From Rikenellaceae bacterium (GTDB lineage Bacteria > Bacteroidota > Bacteroidia > Bacteroidales > UBA932): a DNA stretch of 42,338 nucleotides. The translations under genes and the position numbers were made by a program. The stretch spans positions 1 through 42,338 of the forward strand of contig CAAGIG010000054.1 of the NCBI GenBank assembly GCA_900769885.1, read 5' to 3'. Of this stretch, positions 9,994 to 18,556 are shown piece after piece. The notes under the pieces were generated by a model that ran no database searches, had not been told where the DNA came from, and saw only the letters and a program-made list of their open reading frames with translations. Position 1 is the stretch's first letter, and each line of letters opens with the position of its first letter.

Positions 9994-11010
9994 TTATTCA
10001 ACTTCCCAGGTAGAACCACTACGAAGCAAGTCATCCACACAATTAATCTTCGCATTTGCCTTTACTTCCAACAATTGGTCGCGAACATTATCATCGTATG
10101 TCATATCCGCAACATCTCTGATAACTCCAAGAGCCACAGGGAAATCAGGGAATTTCATATCAACTAGCTGACTGTGGATTCCTATCTCTTTTGTATGGGC
10201 GTCGTGTACTAAGATATCATCTTCGGTAATACCATTTTCGCCAATAGTAACTACTTTCAATTTTCCATTTTCAAGGGCAAGACCTTTATTTCCGTCTTTA
10301 CCGAAAATCATCTTTTCGCCGTGACGAAGGATAATGGTTCTGTCTGCACGATGCTCTTTATCTGAAATATCCTTATGAGCACCATCGTTATAAATAACGC
10401 AATTTACCAACATCTCGGTAACTGAACATCCATCGTGTTTAGCTGATGCCAAGAAAATCTCCTGATTCAATTTCAATTCTGAATCAAGACTTCTTGCAAA
10501 GAATGTTCCGCGAGCACCCATCACAAGACATCCTGGATTGAAAGGATGCTCTACTGTTCCGAATGGAGAGGTTTTGGTAATCTTTCCAAGAGGTGATGTA
10601 GGTGAATATTGTCCTTTGGTCAAACCGTAAATTCTATTGTTGAACAATACGATATTGATGTCAATATTTCTACGGATAGCGTGGATAAAGTGGTTACCAC
10701 CGATAGCCAATGCATCACCGTCACCTGTTGCCTGCCAGATAGAAAGTGTAGGATTAGCAACCTTCATACCTGTAGAAATAGCTGTTGCTCTACCGTGAAT
10801 ACTATGGAATCCGTATGTATTCATATAATAAGGTAAACGGGATGAACATCCGATACCTGACACGAATACAAATCTTTCGATTGAGTAATTCAATTCTTCA
10901 GCCACTGAAGGAAGAGCTCTTTGCAATGAAGCCAATACAGAGTGGTCACCACAACCGGGACACCATCTTACTTCCTGATTACTTTTGAAATCTTGTGCTG
11001 TATATTTCAT
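9994..11010 (-). CDS. korB: 2-oxoglutarate:ferredoxin oxidoreductase, beta subunit
   Basis: This is the thiamine-pyrophosphate and [4Fe-4S]-binding subunit (338 residues) of the enzyme that interconverts 2-oxoglutarate plus CoA with succinyl-CoA, CO2 and reduced ferredoxin. Cluster cysteines are Cys17 and Cys20 (WCPGCGDH), Cys55 (GIGCSSRLPYY) and probably Cys204. The TPP/magnesium motif is ATGDGDALAIGGNHF with the distal NNRIYGLTKGQ. The SPTSPLG segment is typical of 2-oxoglutarate-type rather than pyruvate-type enzymes, so the substrate call is likely but not certain. The gene follows korA by 15 bp and, unusually for this phylum, has a perfect Shine-Dalgarno sequence 5 nt before the ATG. Confidence 0.93.
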   Translation of the reverse strand: MKYTAQDFKSNQEVRWCPGCGDHSVLASLQRALPSVAEELNYSIERFVFVSGIGCSSRLPYYMNTYGFHSIHGRATAISTGMKVANPTLSIWQATGDGDALAIGGNHFIHAIRRNIDINIVLFNNRIYGLTKGQYSPTSPLGKITKTSPFGTVEHPFNPGCLVMGARGTFFARSLDSELKLNQEIFLASAKHDGCSVTEMLVNCVIYNDGAHKDISDKEHRADRTIILRHGEKMIFGKDGNKGLALENGKLKVVTIGENGITEDDILVHDAHTKEIGIHSQLVDMKFPDFPVALGVIRDVADMTYDDNVRDQLLEVKANAKINCVDDLLRSGSTWEVE

Positions 11011-11015
11011 TTTAT

Positions 11016-11023
11016 CTCCTCCT
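11016..11023 (-). promoter_or_regulatory. strong Shine-Dalgarno sequence of korB
   Basis: The minus strand reads AGGAGGAG, then ATAAA, then the korB ATG, which is an ideal core and spacing for 16S rRNA pairing. None of the other starts I inspected in this window has anything comparable. It sits in the 15-bp korA-korB gap and probably sets subunit stoichiometry. Confidence 0.85.
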
Positions 11024-11025
11024 AA

Positions 11026-12858
11026 TTATAGAATTTCATTAACGGCATCAACAACATCCTTAACGATGAATGGTTGGCCTTGAACTTTATTCAATTGATA
11101 GTAATGGAATTGTTGGAATTTATCTCTCAAATAAGCGGCAAACTGACCACAGTTCAATTCACATACTATGATTTTTTTGAATTTAGAGAATACTTCCTGA
11201 GTATTTTTAGGTAGTGGATTAATGTAGTCAAAGTGTGCAAGTGAAACACTCTTGCCCTCTTTTCTCAACTCCTTAACAGCTGTGTACAAGTGACCGAATG
11301 TACCACCCCAACCTACTACAAGAACATCTCCTTGTTCATCACCTTGAACTTTCAATTCAGGGATAAAGTTAGCTACGCGTGCTACTTTTTCAGCTCTGTT
11401 TCTAACCATAAGTTCGTGGTTTTGAGGATCTGAAGAGATAACTCCTTCAGGATTCTTTTCAAGTCCACCGACTCTGTGTTCCAAACCTGGAGTTCCGGGA
11501 ACAGCCCATTTGCGTACAAATGTTTCAGGATCTCTTTCGAATGGTTTGAATTTACCTTCACATTCTGTGATATATGGAGGGTTGATTGCAGGAAGGTCCT
11601 TCATTGAAGGGATACGCCAAGGTTCTGAACCATTGCCAAGGAATCCTTCGGTAAGAAGAATTACAGGCATCATATGTTCCATAGCGAATTTACCTGCATA
11701 GAATGCTTTTTCAAAACAGTCTGAAGGTGAATGAGCTGCCATAACCATAATAGGACATTCACCATTTCTGCCATATAGAGCCTGATTCAAGTCTGTTTGT
11801 TCTGTTTTGGTAGGGATACCTGTTGAAGGACCACTTCTTTGAACATCTACAACAACCAAAGGAAGCTCAGTAATCATTGCAAGACCCAAAGCCTCTGATT
11901 TTAGAGAAAGACCGGGACCTGATGTGGTAGTCACAGCGAAATTGCCGGCGTATGCAGCACCAATTGATGTACAGATACCTGCGATTTCGTCTTCACATTG
12001 CAATGTTTTTGCTCCAAGACTCTTATGAATTGCCAATTCCTCAAGAATAGCTGTAGCAGGGGTGATAGGGTATGAACCGCAGAACAATGGAACTCCCGAT
12101 TTTTCAGAAGCTGCCAAAAGACCCCACGCTGTAGCCTGGTTACCATTGATATTTCTGTAGGTACCTTTCTCCTGTTTTGCAGGTTGAACTACATAGGTAT
12201 TGGGAATTGCGTGTATGTTGCTTGCATAGTTGAAACCATCTGTAAGAACTTTCTTATTGGTATCAATAAGCTGTGGTTTCTTCTTGAATTTCTTTTCAAG
12301 ATACTCGAAAGTATGCTTCATTTCTCTATTGAACATAAAGAAACACATACCGAGTGTAAACATATTTTTACAACGGACAATTGCTTTAGTGTCAAGTCCG
12401 CTGTCTTTAAGACTTTCTTTTGTAAGGGTTGTAATAGGTGAAACAACGATATTTCTATCTTCGATTTTCAACTCTTCGATAGGGTTCATTGTTTTAAATC
12501 CGGCTTTGATGATATTCTTTTCATCGAAAGCATCTTCATCCAAGATAATAGTTGCACTGGGTTTTGCCCATTTGGCATTGGCTCTAAGAGCCGCAGGATT
12601 CATTGCTACCAAGACATCGCAAAAGTCACCGGGTGTATTGATTTCAACTGATCCAAAGTGCACTTGGAATCCTGAAACGCCGGAAACTGTTCCCTGAGGG
12701 GCGCGAATTTCAGCAGGATAATCGGGGAAAGTAGATATATCATTTCCAAAAAGAGCAGATGAATCGGCAAACAATGTACCTGTCAATTGCATACCGTCAC
12801 CTGAGTCTCCTGCAAATCTTATAACAACATCTTCTACGTCAATAATTTTGTGTTGCAT
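11026..12858 (-). CDS. korA: 2-oxoglutarate:ferredoxin oxidoreductase, fused gamma-alpha subunit
   Basis: This is the partner of KorB, about 610 residues. The N-terminal part (about 1-190, with VVIRFAGDSGDGMQLTG) is the gamma domain that binds CoA in related enzymes. It is fused to the alpha/pyrimidine-binding part (about 230-610, with CGSYPITPATAILEELA, CEDEIAGICTSIGAAYAG and TTTSGPGLSLKSEALGLA). A separate delta ferredoxin subunit is absent, so a free ferredoxin must carry the electrons. The frame is open a further 24 codons upstream, but I chose the ATG at 12858. Conserved sequence begins there, the upstream residues have no family character, and a TACATTTG -7 element (12878-12885) falls inside the longer version. 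korB and gdhA follow on the same strand. Confidence 0.93.
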   Translation of the reverse strand: MQHKIIDVEDVVIRFAGDSGDGMQLTGTLFADSSALFGNDISTFPDYPAEIRAPQGTVSGVSGFQVHFGSVEINTPGDFCDVLVAMNPAALRANAKWAKPSATIILDEDAFDEKNIIKAGFKTMNPIEELKIEDRNIVVSPITTLTKESLKDSGLDTKAIVRCKNMFTLGMCFFMFNREMKHTFEYLEKKFKKKPQLIDTNKKVLTDGFNYASNIHAIPNTYVVQPAKQEKGTYRNINGNQATAWGLLAASEKSGVPLFCGSYPITPATAILEELAIHKSLGAKTLQCEDEIAGICTSIGAAYAGNFAVTTTSGPGLSLKSEALGLAMITELPLVVVDVQRSGPSTGIPTKTEQTDLNQALYGRNGECPIMVMAAHSPSDCFEKAFYAGKFAMEHMMPVILLTEGFLGNGSEPWRIPSMKDLPAINPPYITECEGKFKPFERDPETFVRKWAVPGTPGLEHRVGGLEKNPEGVISSDPQNHELMVRNRAEKVARVANFIPELKVQGDEQGDVLVVGWGGTFGHLYTAVKELRKEGKSVSLAHFDYINPLPKNTQEVFSKFKKIIVCELNCGQFAAYLRDKFQQFHYYQLNKVQGQPFIVKDVVDAVNEIL

Positions 12859-12877
12859 TGCGTTAAGTATTTTTATA

Positions 12878-12885
12878 CAAATGTA
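12878..12885 (-). promoter_or_regulatory. -7 promoter element upstream of korA
   Basis: The minus strand reads TACATTTG, identical to the -7 elements at 4731 and 29596, and lies 19 bp before the korA ATG. No clear -33 TTTG is at normal spacing, so only the -7 half is well supported. Confidence 0.5.
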
Positions 12886-12954
12886 GTTATATTTCTCGAT
12901 TGAAAGAATTATTTTGACAAAATTTCTCAAAAAATATGGTAAGTGTCTGAAAAT

Positions 12955-12987
12955 AAAAAAGGAAGTCCACGACGAACTTCCTTTTTA
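12955..12987 (-). terminator. terminator of the nadK-uppS-bamA-OmpH operon
   Basis: GGAAGT (12961-12966) pairs with ACTTCC (12976-12981) around a 9-nt loop, flanked by six A on one side and five T on the other. The symmetric A/T runs would let it work in both directions. It sits 21 bp beyond the OmpH stop and upstream of the korA promoter, separating the two operons. Confidence 0.85.
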
Positions 12988-13007
12988 TCGTATTCTATAT
13001 TACACTC

Positions 13008-13550
13008 TTACATACCTTGGGGAGCTGGCAATTTCTTGCTTGGAGAAATATTCAATTCTGCCTTCACCATTGGGGTAACATCGATACTCAAAGTCTCATT
13101 TACGAAAGGAATTGTACCCATTGAGATGTCAAAGATATAAACAAGACCATTGGTTCTTCCCACTTTTTGAACAGCTTCGTTAGCTTTCATCTGAATAGGA
13201 GCAAAGATTTCCTGTTGTTTGTTTTGCATATCAAGCTGAGCACTTTGCTGATACTCCTGGATTCTCACTTCGATATCTTGCAATTCTTTTTGTTTTGCTT
13301 CAAGAACAGCAGGACTCCAGTTAGCAGCCATTTGCTGATATTCAGTGTATTTTCTCTGGAATTCAGACACCATTGAGTTGTAAGTGTCCTGGATATCCTG
13401 ATTGTATTTTTCCAACACTACTCGTGCTGAATCCATTTCATCCATAAGATACACAATTTCCTGCATATTTACGTGACCGAACTTGAGTTCCTGTGCAAAT
13501 GATGCTGATGCAAAAATAAACGCGATTACGATTAATAATGATTTCTTCAT
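13008..13550 (-). CDS. OmpH/Skp-family periplasmic chaperone
   Basis: This is a periplasmic holdase that escorts unfolded outer-membrane proteins to BamA. The 180 residues comprise a signal peptide (MKKSLLIVIAFIFASASFA), a short beta-strand start typical of the family (ELKFGHVNMQEIVYLM) and a long charged helical region (about 40-125, rich in Gln, Glu and Lys) that should form the tentacle-like coiled coil. A C-terminal segment (GLVYIFDISMGTIPFV) returns to the body domain. The gene lies 62 bp downstream of bamA and is last before a terminator, the usual bamA-skp linkage. A second OmpH-type gene is at 19504. Confidence 0.9.
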   Translation of the reverse strand: MKKSLLIVIAFIFASASFAQELKFGHVNMQEIVYLMDEMDSARVVLEKYNQDIQDTYNSMVSEFQRKYTEYQQMAANWSPAVLEAKQKELQDIEVRIQEYQQSAQLDMQNKQQEIFAPIQMKANEAVQKVGRTNGLVYIFDISMGTIPFVNETLSIDVTPMVKAELNISPSKKLPAPQGM

Positions 13551-13612
13551 ATTTAAAAAATTAATTTGTTTTCAGTTTGTTGCAAAATGCAAAGGTAGCA
13601 ATATTTTTGATT

Positions 13613-16138
13613 TTAGAACTGCTGGCCAATGAGGAAGTGGAAATTAGAACCACTCACTTTCTTGTCACCAATAGGGTCAAATCCCCATCCCCAGTCCACA
13701 CCGATCAGACCGACCATTGGCAACATAATTCTGACACCGACACCGGCTGAACGCTTGATTTCAAAAGGATTGAAGTCCTCTATATTTTCCCAGCAGTTAC
13801 CCGCTTCAAGGAATGCCAATGCAAAAATGGTGGTCGAAGGCTGGAGCATAATAGGATAACGCAATTCCAGAGTGAACTTATCGTAAACGTGTCCCACATA
13901 GACACCTTTCTTCGATACAGGGGTCATAGAATAGTTCTCGTAACCTCTCAGAGCGATAATTTCCGAGCCATAAGTATTATAACCCGACATACCGTCACCA
14001 CCCACTTGATATCCCTCGAAAGGAGAATATCCCAAATTCTTGTTATAGTAACCCAAATAACCGAATTGTGCTCTGGTCATAAGAACCAAGTCATCTACAA
14101 GTCTCAGATAGAGAGCGCCTTTGAAAGTCCATTTGTGGTACTCGATCCAACGATAGCGCTCCTGGTCTGACATCGAAGCATAATCCAGATCTTTCGAACG
14201 GAACAATGAATAAGGAGGGGTCAATTGCAATGACAATGTAAAGTCAGAACCCTCACGAGGATAAATCGGCTGGTCAGTAGAATTTCTGTTCAAAGAGATC
14301 TTATAACTGATATTGTGCGAACGTCCCGTTTCAAAAAGGAAGTTATATCCCCAATTATTCAAATTATATGTCTGCCAACTGAATTCGTGATACAACACAA
14401 AGTAGTTGTCCGGCCACTTCAAACGGCTTCCCAACCCTGCAGCTATACCGAACACCTCGAAATATTCATCAGGATTCTGATAGAAATAATAGGAGTTTGT
14501 CTGACGGGTATAATATCCCGAAAGATTGAATGAGGTAGGCTTTTTACCGAACAACCAAGGCTCTACAAAGTTTATGGAAGCGGCAGTATAATATGTACCA
14601 TTGGTCTGGAAGCGAAGCGATAAAGTCTGTGCATCTCCAAGAGGAACAGGTCTCCAGGCCCCTCTTTTAAAGATTCTACGCAATGAGAAGTTATTGAAAC
14701 TTACACCGACAGTTCCCACAAATGAGTAACCGCCCCAACCTCCGGAAAGTTCAAACTGGCTATTGGGTTTTTCCGCCACATTGTAGGTTATATCGACTGT
14801 ATTATTGTAAGGATTAGGGAGGACAGAATAGCCTCGGGTATGGTCAAGAGCCTGCTCCGGGTCAAAGTTACCCATTTGGGCAATTTCTCTGAGGGATCTC
14901 TCAAGCTGTGTCTGACTATACAAATATCCAGGTTTGGTAAACAACATTCTGCGGACTACCCTCTCATTTGTAACAGTGTTTCCGCTGATAATGATATTAT
15001 TGAATGTTGCAGGTTTTCCCTCAACAATTCTCAACTCCACATCGACTGAGTCCCCAACGATATTGGTCTCTACTGGCTGCACCTGGAAGAAGATATATCC
15101 TCTATCGGTATAAAGTGACTGAATTGCAATGTTTTCACGCTTTGGATCACCATAAAGACGCTTTTGCAAACCCACCACATCATAAACATCCCCTTTCTCA
15201 ATCATCAGGAATTCGTCGAGCTGCTCAGATGTATAGAGGGAGTTACCGGTCCAGGTAATGTTTCTGAAATAGTATTTGGGTCCCTGGTCTATGACAAAAT
15301 GGATACCCAAACGATTTGGTTCTATATAATATATGGAGTCCTTGACAATTCTTGCATCACGATAACCTGCCTCATTAAAAGCATCTATCATTGAGATTTT
15401 GTCCTGCTCGTACTCTTTTTCCTTGAACTTCTTGCTTTTGAAGATATTTCTGAAACGCATATCTCTCGTATTTGCCATAGCAGAGATAATTTTTCCATCC
15501 TTGACATCATCGTTATTACCTTCAAAAGTTATCTTTTTGATTTTTACTTTATCACCTCTTTTGATTTCAAAAGTTACTCTTACAGCGTTTTTAACCACTG
15601 TATCAACCTGTTGCATAACATTGACCTCAGCATTGATATAACCTTTTTCTTTATAGTAGTTTTTGATAATACCCACAGATGATGACAAAACATAATCGGA
15701 AAGTTCTGTTCCTCTGCGAAGATTCAATCTATCCTGAAGGTCATTCTGCTCAGAATTTTTAATCCCCTTGAAGGCCCATCTTGATACCCTCGGACGCTCC
15801 TGAAGATTCAGCACAAGATATACTGTGTCGCGTGCAGCAGAAAGTGAATCTATTTCGAGTGAGACACTCGAGAAGTAGCGTTGTTGCCAAAGTTTTTCGA
15901 TCACAGCAGATGTCGCCTCACTTGGAATTGTGATTTCGGAACCGACGGTCAGACCGGTCAAAGAAATAATCTGCTTGTGTCCTATATGTTTGACACCTTC
16001 GACATCGATACCACCAATAACATATTTGCGTGGCTTGTCATAGTCGACAACCTCTTTTTTATTTTGAGAAACCTGCTGAGCCATCAAAACTGCAGGATAC
16101 ATCAACAACAATAAAAATAAAAACTTTTTAATCTTCAT
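13613..16138 (-). CDS. bamA: outer-membrane protein assembly factor BamA (Omp85)
   Basis: BamA is the central essential insertase of the BAM complex, which folds beta-barrels into the outer membrane. The 841 residues from the ATG at 16138 start with a signal peptide (MKIKKFLFLLLLMYPAVLMA). POTRA domains occupy about residues 35-440 (GGIDVEGVKHIGHKQIISL, KIKKITFEGN and FNNIIISGNTVTNERVVRR are the recognisable starts). A 16-strand barrel ends in Phe. The conserved VRGF motif of the loop-6 region appears as LRGY at 730-733. The frame is open 49 codons further upstream, but those codons lie inside uppS, and the signal peptide fixes the start. The start overlaps the uppS end by 11 bp. BamD is encoded elsewhere in the window (36200). 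Confidence 0.96.
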   Translation of the reverse strand: MKIKKFLFLLLLMYPAVLMAQQVSQNKKEVVDYDKPRKYVIGGIDVEGVKHIGHKQIISLTGLTVGSEITIPSEATSAVIEKLWQQRYFSSVSLEIDSLSAARDTVYLVLNLQERPRVSRWAFKGIKNSEQNDLQDRLNLRRGTELSDYVLSSSVGIIKNYYKEKGYINAEVNVMQQVDTVVKNAVRVTFEIKRGDKVKIKKITFEGNNDDVKDGKIISAMANTRDMRFRNIFKSKKFKEKEYEQDKISMIDAFNEAGYRDARIVKDSIYYIEPNRLGIHFVIDQGPKYYFRNITWTGNSLYTSEQLDEFLMIEKGDVYDVVGLQKRLYGDPKRENIAIQSLYTDRGYIFFQVQPVETNIVGDSVDVELRIVEGKPATFNNIIISGNTVTNERVVRRMLFTKPGYLYSQTQLERSLREIAQMGNFDPEQALDHTRGYSVLPNPYNNTVDITYNVAEKPNSQFELSGGWGGYSFVGTVGVSFNNFSLRRIFKRGAWRPVPLGDAQTLSLRFQTNGTYYTAASINFVEPWLFGKKPTSFNLSGYYTRQTNSYYFYQNPDEYFEVFGIAAGLGSRLKWPDNYFVLYHEFSWQTYNLNNWGYNFLFETGRSHNISYKISLNRNSTDQPIYPREGSDFTLSLQLTPPYSLFRSKDLDYASMSDQERYRWIEYHKWTFKGALYLRLVDDLVLMTRAQFGYLGYYNKNLGYSPFEGYQVGGDGMSGYNTYGSEIIALRGYENYSMTPVSKKGVYVGHVYDKFTLELRYPIMLQPSTTIFALAFLEAGNCWENIEDFNPFEIKRSAGVGVRIMLPMVGLIGVDWGWGFDPIGDKKVSGSNFHFLIGQQF

Positions 16139-16850
16139 TCGATTCGTTCTGCTGGGTAATAATCTGTTCACCGGTTTTACCGAAACGCCTTTTTCTGGTC
16201 GCAAATTCTTCAATAGCCGTGCCAAACTCCTTTTTCCTGAAATCGGGCCAAAGGGTATCTGTAAAGTAGAATTCGGTATATGCACATTGCCACAAAAGAT
16301 AGTTGCTTATCCTCTGTTCTCCACTGGTCCTTATCAACAAATCGGGGTCCGGGATTCCGTAGGTAGACAAAAATGTTTCAAATTTACCTTCGGGACAACC
16401 TGCCTGCGCATATCTGCGGGCAGCCTGTTCAATATCCCATTTACCGCTATAACTCAAAAAGACAATCATTGTCAAACGATTATTCTCTTTGGTCTTTTCC
16501 ATAGCATCGTCAATATCGCTTAACAACGACGGATCCAGATGTTCTCGGTTACCTATAACTATTAATCTGATATTATACTTCAAAAAGGTGGGGACCTCCT
16601 GCAAGATTGATTTTGACATCAAAGACATCAATTCCTTCACCTCTGCATCGGGACGGGACCAATTCTCCTCAGAGAAAGCAAATACACTCAAATAAGGAAG
16701 TCCTATCTCAATAGCATATTCCATACAAGCCCTGACACTCTCTGCCCCCTCATAATGACCAAAGACACGCTCCTTGCCCCGAAACTGTGCCCAACGGCCA
16801 TTGCCATCCATTATTATAGAAATATGTGTCGGAATTTTAGCCATAATCAT
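16128..16850 (-). CDS. uppS: undecaprenyl diphosphate synthase (isoprenyl transferase)
   Basis: This is a cis-prenyltransferase that condenses isopentenyl units onto farnesyl diphosphate to give the C55 lipid carrier for peptidoglycan and polysaccharide synthesis. It is a cytoplasmic enzyme at the membrane surface with 240 residues. The catalytic Asp15 lies in IIMDGNGRWA, followed by GHYEGAESVR, YLSVFAFSEENWSRP and, near the C-terminus, PDLLIRTSGEQRISNYLLWQ, all family signatures. The ATG is directly adjacent to the nadK stop; a second in-frame ATG two codons later (MAKIP) is equally possible. The downstream overlap with bamA suggests translational coupling. The order nadK-uppS-bamA-skp is common in Bacteroidota. 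Confidence 0.96.
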   Translation of the reverse strand: MIMAKIPTHISIIMDGNGRWAQFRGKERVFGHYEGAESVRACMEYAIEIGLPYLSVFAFSEENWSRPDAEVKELMSLMSKSILQEVPTFLKYNIRLIVIGNREHLDPSLLSDIDDAMEKTKENNRLTMIVFLSYSGKWDIEQAARRYAQAGCPEGKFETFLSTYGIPDPDLLIRTSGEQRISNYLLWQCAYTEFYFTDTLWPDFRKKEFGTAIEEFATRKRRFGKTGEQIITQQNESNED

Positions 16851-17753
16851 CTATTTGTCATTTCTTTTATCCTCTCCCCACAATAATTTTTCATTCAATG
16901 CATCGATAAAACCTGCTGTTCCCAATGAGACAGAGGTTATTGCAAACGGAGCTTTTGAGATGGTCAAAGATTCCCCTGTATTCAGATAGCAATCTCTATT
17001 GTCGGTACACAAAACCACGTTGGAACGCTCCTTTGCATCAAAAGAGACCTCAATAACGGAAGTATCAGGAACAATCAATGGTCTGATATTCAGGTTATGA
17101 GGGGCCATTGGGGTTATAATGAAGACATTGGCGTCGGGTGTTGCAACGGGTCCTCCGCAACTGAGCGAATATGCTGTAGAACCTGTAGCGGTTGCAATCA
17201 GCAGTCCGTCTGCCCAATATGTCGGAATCGCTTTGCCATCGATTTTGATATTGAGCCCCACCATTCTGGGAGCTCTGTTCTTAATCGATATCTCATTCAA
17301 CGCATAAGGGAAAATCCTATCGGCAAGAGATTCATCCTGCGAAGACTCTACCTGGAGCAATGCCCTCTTTTGTGTAACAAACTCCCCTCTGACAATACTT
17401 TTTATAGATTTCAAATCCTCAGCTGAGGCACATTTGACAGAAGTGAGAAAACCCAGTCTGCCAAAATTGACCCCTGCAACAGGAATATTCCTATCCTTAA
17501 CTATTGTCAAAGAGCTCAAAAATGTTCCATCACCGCCCAATGAGAGGAGCAATTCCACCCCCTGTGGCAAATCTTCGTAGCAGGTAAATGTACTTTTTAT
17601 ACATTGACACTCAATCTCCTCTCCCTGAATATATTCATACAAGGGGGCATAGCACGATATTTGTATTTCCTCTTCGCTTAATGAAGAGAGAAGCACCTTG
17701 AGTTTGTCCTGTGTACCTGCACCAAATTTGCGTCCGTAAAGAGCGATGTACAT
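16851..17753 (-). CDS. nadK: NAD kinase
   Basis: This enzyme phosphorylates NAD to NADP with ATP (or polyphosphate in some bacteria), the only known route to NADP. The 300 residues contain the diagnostic GGDGT motif (73-77, LSLGGDGTFLSSL), then FGRLGFLTS, and in the C-terminal domain ADGLLIATATGSTAYSLS and GGPVATPD. These cover nucleotide binding and the catalytic Asp. It is the first gene of the minus-strand nadK-uppS-bamA-OmpH set and is divergent from pdxJ. I found no convincing TAnnTTTG promoter on its side of the short intergenic gap. Confidence 0.96.
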   Translation of the reverse strand: MYIALYGRKFGAGTQDKLKVLLSSLSEEEIQISCYAPLYEYIQGEEIECQCIKSTFTCYEDLPQGVELLLSLGGDGTFLSSLTIVKDRNIPVAGVNFGRLGFLTSVKCASAEDLKSIKSIVRGEFVTQKRALLQVESSQDESLADRIFPYALNEISIKNRAPRMVGLNIKIDGKAIPTYWADGLLIATATGSTAYSLSCGGPVATPDANVFIITPMAPHNLNIRPLIVPDTSVIEVSFDAKERSNVVLCTDNRDCYLNTGESLTISKAPFAITSVSLGTAGFIDALNEKLLWGEDKRNDK

Positions 17754-17774
17754 TAATTTTGAAAAATTTTACTT

Positions 17775-17792
17775 ACAATCTGCAAAGATTGT
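17775..17792. repeat. perfect 7-bp inverted repeat between nadK and pdxJ
   Basis: ACAATCT, then loop GCAA, then AGATTGT lie between the two divergent genes. This is either a hairpin in the nadK 5' region or a dyad operator overlapping both promoters. There is no T-run, so it is not a terminator. Confidence 0.5.
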
Positions 17793-17813
17793 GAAATTAT
17801 TTTGATAATAGTT

Positions 17814-17821
17814 TATTTTTG
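17814..17821 (+). promoter_or_regulatory. -7 promoter element of pdxJ
   Basis: TATTTTTG matches TAnnTTTG. An ATTG at 17788-17791 stands 22 nt upstream as a poor -33 candidate, overlapping the inverted repeat. The motif overlaps the upstream-most possible pdxJ start, which supports the later ATG at 17837. Confidence 0.4.
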
Positions 17822-17836
17822 CAAAAAAATATCAAT

Positions 17837-18556
17837 ATGACCCGATTAAGTGTAAACATAAACAAATTTGCCACTCTTAGAAATGCGCGTGGCGGTAATC
17901 TTCCTGATGTTATTAAAGCTGCCCTTGACTGCGAAAAATTTGGAGCAGAAGGGATAACTGTCCATCCAAGACCCGATGAAAGACATATCAGATATCAGGA
18001 TGTTCTCGATTTGAAACCTGTTCTTACCACTGAATTCAACATTGAAGGAAATCCGATCCCTTCATTTATCGATTTGGTGATGAAAGTGCGTCCTGCCCAG
18101 GTAACCCTTGTCCCTGATGCAGAGAATGTACTGACATCTAATGCCGGCTGGAATACCATTGAGAACAAACAGTTCCTGAAAGATGTCTGCAAGATGTTCA
18201 AAGATGCCGGCATCAGAACATCTATTTTCATCGACCCTGTAACTGAGATGATCAAACACGCTGCAGAGACAGGCTGTGACAGAGTGGAACTATACACTGA
18301 AGCATACTCTGCCCAATATTCTCAAAACAGGGAACAGGCGATTGAGCCTTATTTCAAAGCCGCACAATGTGCCGCAGAATGTGGACTTGGACTTAATGCA
18401 GGACACGATTTGAATCTGGAAAATCTCAGATATTTCATTGAAACAATTCCGTTCATCGATGAAGTTTCCATTGGTCACGCATTGATCAGCGATGCCCTCT
18501 ATTTGGGTCTGGAAAACACCATTAAGGCTTATTTGAAAGAAGTTAGAAACATCTGA
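17837..18556 (+). CDS. pdxJ: pyridoxine 5'-phosphate synthase
   Basis: PdxJ closes the ring of vitamin B6 from 1-deoxyxylulose 5-phosphate and 3-amino-2-oxopropyl phosphate in the DXP-dependent pathway. It is a cytoplasmic TIM barrel of 239 residues from the chosen start. Family motifs are LSVNINKFATLRNARGG at the N-terminus, GITVHPRPDERHI (active-site His and Arg), PAQVTLVPD, RVELYTEAYSA and GLGLNAGHDLNLENL near the C-terminus. The open frame extends six codons upstream, but the protein family begins at MTRLSVNIN and a promoter motif overlaps the extension. The stop overlaps the next gene's start by one base (TGATG). Confidence 0.96.
   Translation: MTRLSVNINKFATLRNARGGNLPDVIKAALDCEKFGAEGITVHPRPDERHIRYQDVLDLKPVLTTEFNIEGNPIPSFIDLVMKVRPAQVTLVPDAENVLTSNAGWNTIENKQFLKDVCKMFKDAGIRTSIFIDPVTEMIKHAAETGCDRVELYTEAYSAQYSQNREQAIEPYFKAAQCAAECGLGLNAGHDLNLENLRYFIETIPFIDEVSIGHALISDALYLGLENTIKAYLKEVRNI

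Noticed and set aside
12230..12697. 155-codon plus-strand open frame inside korA
   Set aside because: It is a shadow of the korA frame. The protein is low in complexity with no family features, and no promoter precedes it.
16139..16285. Longer BamA start 49 codons upstream
   Set aside because: The extension lies inside uppS and lacks a signal sequence, while the ATG at 16138 begins a perfect signal peptide.
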